Assembly (NCBI GenBank): GCA_029204225.1
Contig: CM055112.1
Location: forward strand, 25,683,922 to 25,747,921
DNA: 64,000 nt
From: Diphasiastrum complanatum
Lineage: Eukaryota > Streptophyta > Lycopodiopsida > Lycopodiales > Lycopodiaceae
Reading direction: 5' to 3'
Part shown: positions 58,668 to 64,000 of the stretch, piece by piece
Layout of the letters: the number at the start of each line of letters is the position of its first letter
Position numbering within the stretch: the stretch's first letter is position 1
The notes under the pieces: model-generated
What the model saw: only the letters and a program-made list of their open reading frames with translations
The model's database searches: none
Told to the model about the DNA's origin: nothing
Position numbers and translations under genes: made by a program

Positions 58668-59458
58668 TGTCGTAGAAGGCCAGATCGTTTCGTGTTCGTC
58701 TTCTCCTTCTCTTTTTGTGAACAATTTTCTTTCTTTTGAATTTTCTTTTCATGCAGAAGCCCTTACAAGAACCCAGACTCTCAACTACGCATCACAGAAC
58801 ATATTTTATTCTAGAAATCAAGACACACAGCACAAGACAAAGAGATGCATGAAAATAGAACGACTATATTGTCAATTTGGTTTTGGAGTGAGATCGTTAG
58901 TATTTCGCTCATTGGCAGATTGAGACTCTGCTATTACGCTGTATTTAGCTCATTGGCAGACTTTCATTCACAACTATGGTGTCTTTACTTTCTTACTCTA
59001 ATCGCTACATTTCTCTCTGTCTCTTACAGATCTCTATACTCACATCTATAGTTGTGATCCAGAGAGGGTCATTTATACCTCCACTATGTGGAGTTTACAA
59101 GATAGGTAAAACGTCGAATCACAAGACTAGTTAACGCTAATCAACCAGTTAGTTAGTCTCCATCATTGCTACTCGTTTCAGCTAGGCGTGAAGCCCGTTG
59201 AGCTGCCATTTGGCAGTGCGAAAGATTTTTCTTCGTTTGATTCGTAATCTCCCGTTTGCTTTCGTTCTTTTTGTAGGTTTTGTTTTGCGTCCATTTTGCG
59301 GTTTGTGGTCCTGGAGGTGTGTTTGCAATTCACGAACGATTCGCAAATCGTTCGTGCTTTGAGTCAAAGACACATTGATTGTCGTGAATAGTTCTCGTTT
59401 GACCTTCGTGTCTTGTTCATGCTTCGACAAAAGTTGCAGGAGTTCACCATTTCTGACA
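58668..59458 (-). mobile_element. 5' LTR of the nested copia
   Basis: About 791 bp, TGTCAGAAATGG...CTACGACA on the minus strand; pairs with 53505-54302. Confidence 0.9.
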
Positions 59459-60190
59459 CTCCATGTCCCTACTCTTGATAAAGATCTTCTATCCGTAGCT
59501 AAGATAGTCGATACAAGCATGTTAGTAACCTTCACAAAGAACTCTTGTAAACTATTCGAGGAAGATTTTAATAACCTGGTTGCTAAAGGCAACAGAGAAA
59601 GAAATTTATATCACCTGAACATTCGAACAAGAATCAAACAAGCCAATCATACTAAGGAATCAACAGGTATACTGTGGCACAAGAGGCTATGTCACATGAA
59701 CATGGAAGCCTTGTACCAAGCCAACAAAAGTCAGATAATTCAAGGAGTCAAAGTCAAAAGTAAAGATATTCGAACTGCTTGCAAATCTTGTCTTAAAGAC
59801 AAGATGACTAGAACACCTTTCAATAAGGATGTTTATAAAGCAACTAAGGTACTTGAAATTGTGCATTCAGATATTTGTGGACCATTCAAAGTATTGTCAT
59901 TGGGTGATGCAAAGTACTTCATTACGTTTATTGATGACTTCATCAAGTTCATTGTAGTATACTTTATACGTACTAAATATGAAGCTTTCGAGAAATTCGT
60001 TGAGTATACGAATTGGGCTGAGAAGCAGACAATAAATTGAATCAAATTTGCACAGATTGTGGAGGTGAGTGCATTTCCAACGAATTCAAAGCTTACTATA
60101 TTGATCGAGGTATTATGCACACTAAGACTGCATCTTACACACCTCAGCACAATGGAATAATTGAACGAAGGAATCGTGTTTTTAAAAGTA
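59459..60190 (+). pseudogene. Outer copia, 3' piece (pre-integrase, integrase)
   Basis: Plus strand: VPTLDKDLLSVAKIVDTSML, TFTKNSCKLFEEDFNN, LWHKRLCHMNMEALYQ (zinc region), CKSCLKDKMTRTPFN, LEIVHSDICGPFKVLSL, YFITFIDDFIKF, then after a one-base shift CTDCGGECISNEFK and YTPQHNGIIERRNRVFK. It continues the protein order of 52880-53504. It ends at about 60190 in unrelated sequence before RT. The same family supplies the minus-strand copia at 38.0-41.2 kb. Confidence 0.88.
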
Positions 60191-61080
60191 GAGGTGAGGA
60201 AGTCCTCCAAATCCAAGGTAGAGCCTCCAAATATCCTCCAAGCAACCTCCAGGCTTGAAGATGCTCCCCAGCTCCAAGCTAGGATGCCTCCACCTGCAAG
60301 TAAGGATCTGCAACCCTCCAAGGATCTCTCCTTCACCTATGTCCCTACCCTTTAAACACAAAGATAGATAACAAGCTGGCCTCAAGAATTCACCACCCAA
60401 CCATAGCTAGATCCAGGCTCCAAGCAAGACCTATCTAGCAGCCCCTTGCTAACCATAAACAAATCACAAGCATACTACAACCCTCCATAGCATACTCAAG
60501 ATCCAAACCCTACTTATGTCCCATACCATAAGCAAGATCCAAGCCTCAAGCATACTACCACAAGAAAGCACTCTACACACTAGTAGCAACACTACATCAT
60601 AAGCAAAGCAAACAAGAGAGATCTCCCCCCCCCCCCCCCCCCCCCCAATGGGCACCCTACTACCCTCATATAGATGGCCCATGGACCCCTCCAATGCACT
60701 ATGGAGTTCCATGCTCATCCAATGAGAGAGAGAGAAGCCTAGGGGAGTTAAAGAATTCCAAGAGCCTCCATAGGCTTATGGAAGGTCAAGAGACTCCTTC
60801 CATAACCTATGACTCTTTGAATGCCTTTCTTGTGGGAGTTGGGAACTCAATGGACACTTTAGGTCCCATTGCCCAAGTTGTGTATGCATACTTTGGTCCT
60901 AGACCAATAAAGTGATATGGTCCAAGGTTGAGGCCCAAGGTTTAGAAAAATAGTCATCCAATGACTTTCTAACACCTTTCTAGGTTCCATACCTCCATCC
61001 AAGGCATAGACACCTACCTGCCCTTAACCAATGACACTAGTACTTTAATCTAAGGCACCTACCCTTAATACTAAGTATTA
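60191..61080. other. No gene seen
   Basis: Repeated CTCCAAGC / ATCCAAGC / CATACTAC-type words between 60190 and 60600, a C homopolymer and then ordinary sequence up to the gypsy LTR. The small ORFs carry no domain. Confidence 0.45.
60625..60646. repeat. Poly-C run of 22
   Basis: Uninterrupted C homopolymer; long G/C runs are rare in this AT-rich sequence and are prone to length errors in sequencing. Confidence 0.9.
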
Positions 61081-61546
61081 TGTACCATAATGGTACGCCC
61101 TTCAGTGACGGCCTCGCAAGGAGCATGACACAGGACTTGAGTTATCGACATGTTTAGGTGCCACGTGTCACCATCCTAGGTGGGATCACGTGTCACCGGC
61201 TGGACCGTGCTTGATGGGACCCACTGTGCTATGCCTATATAGTGGTGGGGTTTCTCTCTTTCCATTCACTTAGTCTACCCGGGAGTTGGGGGATGGAGAG
61301 CACGTGCTTTAGCCAAGATGTATCTCCAGGCCAGGAGATGTGTGCTAGGGAGAGCCAAGTGCGATGGCTGGTGGTATGGGACGCCAGTTATCGTAGGAGG
61401 CTTGACCAGGCATGATTGTGTCGATTTCTCCAGGGCATGGGGGTGGGTCGGTTGTGACCCTACGGTTGGGCGGTTACGGTGCGTCGTCACTTGTATGGGG
61501 TGTGCGGAACCTTCAAGGCAGTCGATGATCCTAGGGAGTTGCAACA
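61081..61546 (+). mobile_element. Gypsy 5' LTR at the right end
   Basis: It starts TGTACCATAATGGTACG and ends GGGAGTTGCAACA, two bases before a primer site. A GCCTATATAGTGG promoter box lies near 61232. It is richer in G+C than its surroundings. The 3' LTR would lie outside the window, so the start is tentative. Confidence 0.5.
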
Positions 61547-61548
61547 GT

Positions 61549-61560
61549 TGGTATCAAAGC
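61549..61560 (+). other. Primer-binding site (tRNA-Met-like)
   Basis: TGGTATCAAAGC, a common variant in plant gypsy elements. Confidence 0.75.
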
Positions 61561-62977
61561 CGTCGATTTCCTTAAGGTGCACAGTTCCCTTATTTGCCTT
61601 TGCATTTGGTATTCCTTTATAGGGGAATGTGGTTGTTGGCTTGTTAAACCTTTGTCATAGATAATTCTTGAAAAGGTTGTATAATAGTTGAAAGCTTAGT
61701 TTTACTAATAAGGCTTTTCAGCTGGAGTTTTGTTCTTATTCAAATCTAAGGATTCTGATTTTGGTAAGAACAAACTTTTAATGGGTTTTAAGTTCTAAGT
61801 TGGTTCTTGAGAATTTTGCAACTTAGATATTTCTTATCTGCTATGGGTTTTGATTACCATGATTTACTTCCCCTACGACTTAGTGAAATCTTAATGTTTA
61901 AAATTTTTTTGTCTAATTTTGAACTTGAGGTCTACACTATTCCGCGGGCTCTCTGTCGCTGATAGTACGAACAACGTTGATTGTATGTGCTGCTTGGAAC
62001 TCGGGGGGGGTGAGAGATCTCAGTACAAAAAATAAATAAAATAAAATAATTTAAACTAATCGATGGAGCACCCCGCAGTAGGATTGCCTTAACGGTGTCC
62101 CTCAACGCCTCGAAATCCATGGGAAGTACTTGTAGGTCAGTACAGTTCTGACTGCGCCCAGTGATCCGTACGGAGGGGATGCAATTCGGGCATCGTGATT
62201 GAACTGCGAGGAGCCTAGGCAGTCGGGGGAGGGAAGGAAGGGAAGGGGGAGGAGTTATTATCTCTCCCAATATCCTTTGTGAGATGATGTGACAGAGAAG
62301 GGTACGTTTTCCCATGGCCCTGTCCATCTCTCCTTTCCTTGAGTTGATGTGACAGGGAGGGGTGCGCCTCCCCTCGGCCCTGTCCATCTCTTTCTTTTAA
62401 CCAAAGAAGCTATATGCTAAGTCTTAAAAGTTAAGACTTATTAATCTAAACTTTTAACTCATAGTTTTTAATCCCAATTGTGGGTTGAATCAATTTTTTC
62501 TTGGTGAGGGCCTGTCCTTGTAAGCCGTACTTTCTTCTTCCTCCCTCCCTGTACCTGCAGATCTCCAAAGGAGTGGAGAGAGCTATAGTACGTAGGAGTT
62601 GAGAGGGGAGAAAGAGCCTAAACTAATTATCAATAGTCTTTGGGATCCATGAGCCATGTGGCACCTTTGGGTGGCCCCACATGTCTAAAAAGGACTAGAA
62701 GGGACAAATGGGGCCTTTCTTGAGCCCCACTTGTCCTTTTTGCATGAGGGTGGAGAGGAGCTTAGAGAAGGGGATAAAAGAGGTATGTTCACTTCCTTTC
62801 CATCATTCTCCCAAGTTGTTGTAGAGTTCTTTTTTGCTCTCAAGTTGCTAGTCTCAAGTTGGTTACTTCTTGAGGCCCTGTGCACTAATATTTCTCTTTT
62901 TTTGCGATTTTTACACCGTAACTCTTCGTTTTTCCTCTAGTTTTTTGCCAGTTACTCCTTTATCCACGGACACGCCT
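61561..62977 (+). other. Gypsy leader
   Basis: Long leader between primer site and Gag. No long plus-strand ORF; it includes a 60-bp tandem duplication at 62281-62400. Confidence 0.6.
62281..62400. repeat. 60-bp tandem duplication
   Basis: Two units, GAG-TGATGTGACAG-GA-GGGT...GGCCCTGTCCATCTCT; the second contains GGGAGGGGTGCGCCTCCC, a hairpin. Confidence 0.85.
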
Positions 62978-64000
62978 ATGGATGAGACTAGAGCTCCAAG
63001 TCCCATTGGGACTGATATGGAGAACATGACGTGTGCCATTAATTTGGTATAGCAACAAATTGTGGACATGCATTCAAAGCATGAACGGACGTCCCAGTCT
63101 CAACAGGCTCTCCTAAACCCGATGTTTACTCTGAATTTTTTTACCGGAGAGAAAAAGGACAGACACCAAGATGTCGTGTTAGTCTGGTTAGATCAATGGA
63201 CGTCATATTTCTCCATGCACGATCTACCAGATAGCTCGTGCATTTCTACGACCATCATGTTTTTACACGGTAAGGCGTATTCTTGGTGGCAGGACCTTAA
63301 AGACCGAGTTACAGTCCCAACCACTTGGGATGACTTCCAGATAGCCTTTAAGACTGCCTTTATGCCTGTCCTAGACGATTTTGAATATTATTGTCAATTT
63401 GCTACATTGCAAATGGGGATGAAGCCCTTGGACGTCTATTTACAAGACTTCCAGGAGGCTGCATCACGGTTGTTTAACCGCATAGATGGGATACTCCTTA
63501 AGCTGTATTTCATCTTGGGCTTGCCCAAGGAATATCAGTTGGAAGTACGCCGTAATCATCCTAGAGAATGTTGTGCATTTTGTTCGAATTTTCGATGATA
63601 CGCACACAATAACCCGCAAAGAGCAACGAGAGCCCGAAATCAAAGACAAATCCTCTGCCGGTCCTTCTTTCAAACAGGGAAAAGAGCGCATGGTCGGCGA
63701 AGCTTCTCCTTCGGGGAAGAAAAAGAAGTGCCCTCGGTTGGAGAGAGCAGACTTCGACAAGGCCAAAAGCAATGGGTTGTGTTTCTCCTGCATGGATAAG
63801 GGGCACCTTTCCAAGGACTGCCCGAAGAGACGGAAGAAGGGTGGCCGTTCCTTTAAGGCACCAGGTAATTCTTCTATATCTTTTAAAGATGAATCAGTTT
63901 GTATGAATTGTTGTTTTAATACTGCGGTGTTTGGACCTCACGACCTCATTTGTATGAGTGGGTTTGTAGGCAGCCAACCTGTGAGTATTCTTTTTGACGA
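62978..64000 (+). pseudogene. Gypsy Gag and protease start, cut by window edge
   Basis: ATG 62978 opens MDETRAPSPIGTDMENM, with one in-frame TAG at 63050, then the Gag fold in the same frame: PMFTLNFFTGEKKDRHQD, VWLDQWTSYFSMHDL, FLHGKAYSWWQDLKD, WDDFQIAFKTAFMP and MGMKPLDVYLQDFQEA. A frameshift near 63570 follows; the next frame gives NVVHFVRIFDDTHTI, a lysine-rich stretch, the CCHC knuckle CFSCMDKGHLSKDC (C-x2-C-x4-H-x4-C) and SGFVGSQPVSILFD, the approach to the retropepsin active site. The window ends there, so whether Pol is intact cannot be seen. Gag itself has two lesions. Confidence 0.88.

Larger units (their letters stand above)
53505..59458 (-). mobile_element. Minus-strand copia nested in the outer copia
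   Basis: Both LTRs, the primer site (58655-58667, complement of TGGTATCAGAGCC) and the polypurine tract (complement of CTCCCTCTTG at 54303) are recognisable. The LTRs begin TGTCAGAAATGGTGAACTCC and end in GGCCTTCT-CGACA. They differ at many positions, so the insertion is old. I could not find a clean target-site duplication. Internally, protease and zinc knuckle are deleted and a solo LTR sits in the integrase. Confidence 0.9.

Noticed and set aside
53500-59463. Target-site duplication of the nested copia
   Set aside because: Left flank GAAGT and right flank CTCCA do not match, so no duplication is claimed.
61275-61575. Overlapping ORFs of 85-89 codons on both strands
   Set aside because: They lie in the gypsy LTR and primer-site region and have no motif.

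Overview
This is plant nuclear DNA: AT-rich, gene-poor and built almost entirely from repeats. The evidence is many Ty1/copia and Ty3/gypsy polyprotein pieces, plant-type primer-binding sites (TGGTATCAGAGC and TGGCGCCATTGTCGGGGA), an A20/AN1 stress-associated protein relic, a CENH3-like histone relic and several very long GA/CT microsatellites. I cannot name the species. The intron-bearing gene families that I do not know from flowering plants make a non-seed plant (for example a fern) my guess, at low confidence. No clearly functional host gene, tRNA, rRNA or CRISPR array was found. The only long intact coding region is a copia polyprotein.

Layout. 0-3.3 kb: an 84-bp triplicated minisatellite, a copia protease scrap, a GACTCGAATTTTT minisatellite and a degraded unknown gene on the minus strand. 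4.3-8.0 kb: a deleted minus-strand copia with both LTR remnants. 8.0-9.7 kb: an 18-bp minisatellite and a decayed minus-strand gypsy element. 9.9-11.4 kb: AT-rich repeats, including a ~740-bp block duplicated at 15.9-16.6 kb. 12.9-13.4 kb: a frameshifted A20/AN1 zinc-finger gene. 13.7-22.3 kb: microsatellites, a copia gag scrap, a CCTTAG-rich satellite, an extremely T-rich tract, a ~360-bp duplication and two minisatellites. 22.3-23.7 kb: an LTR with adjoining internal ORF. 23.9-26.7 kb: two degraded intron-bearing genes of unknown families. 26.7-28.1 kb: tandem repeats with hairpin potential. 28.2-31.0 kb: the 5' half of a copia, butted against a second copy of one unknown gene. 31.9-34.9 kb: a gypsy LTR, PBS and gag. 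36.8-42.3 kb: PBS/LTR scraps and two copia fragments in opposite orientation.

42.6-49.4 kb is the clearest story. A young, structurally complete copia (42.8-49.1 kb; near-identical LTRs, one uninterrupted 1,326-codon ORF, PBS, polypurine tract, short target-site duplication) has inserted into a CENH3-like, intronless pseudogene. 49.9-52.5 kb holds the longest copy of the unknown multi-exon family. 52.9-60.2 kb is a nest: a plus-strand copia split by a minus-strand copia, itself split by a solo LTR from the family also seen at 22.3 kb. The window ends in the 5' part of a gypsy element (61.1-64.0 kb) whose protease is cut by the window edge.

The best candidate for something undescribed is the multi-exon family with copies at 23.9-25.1, 31.0-31.6 and 49.9-52.5 kb, all on the minus strand, sharing an N-terminal coiled coil, a basic exon end and a conserved splice junction. 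Exon joins, domain calls and LTR comparisons were made by eye; no database search was possible.
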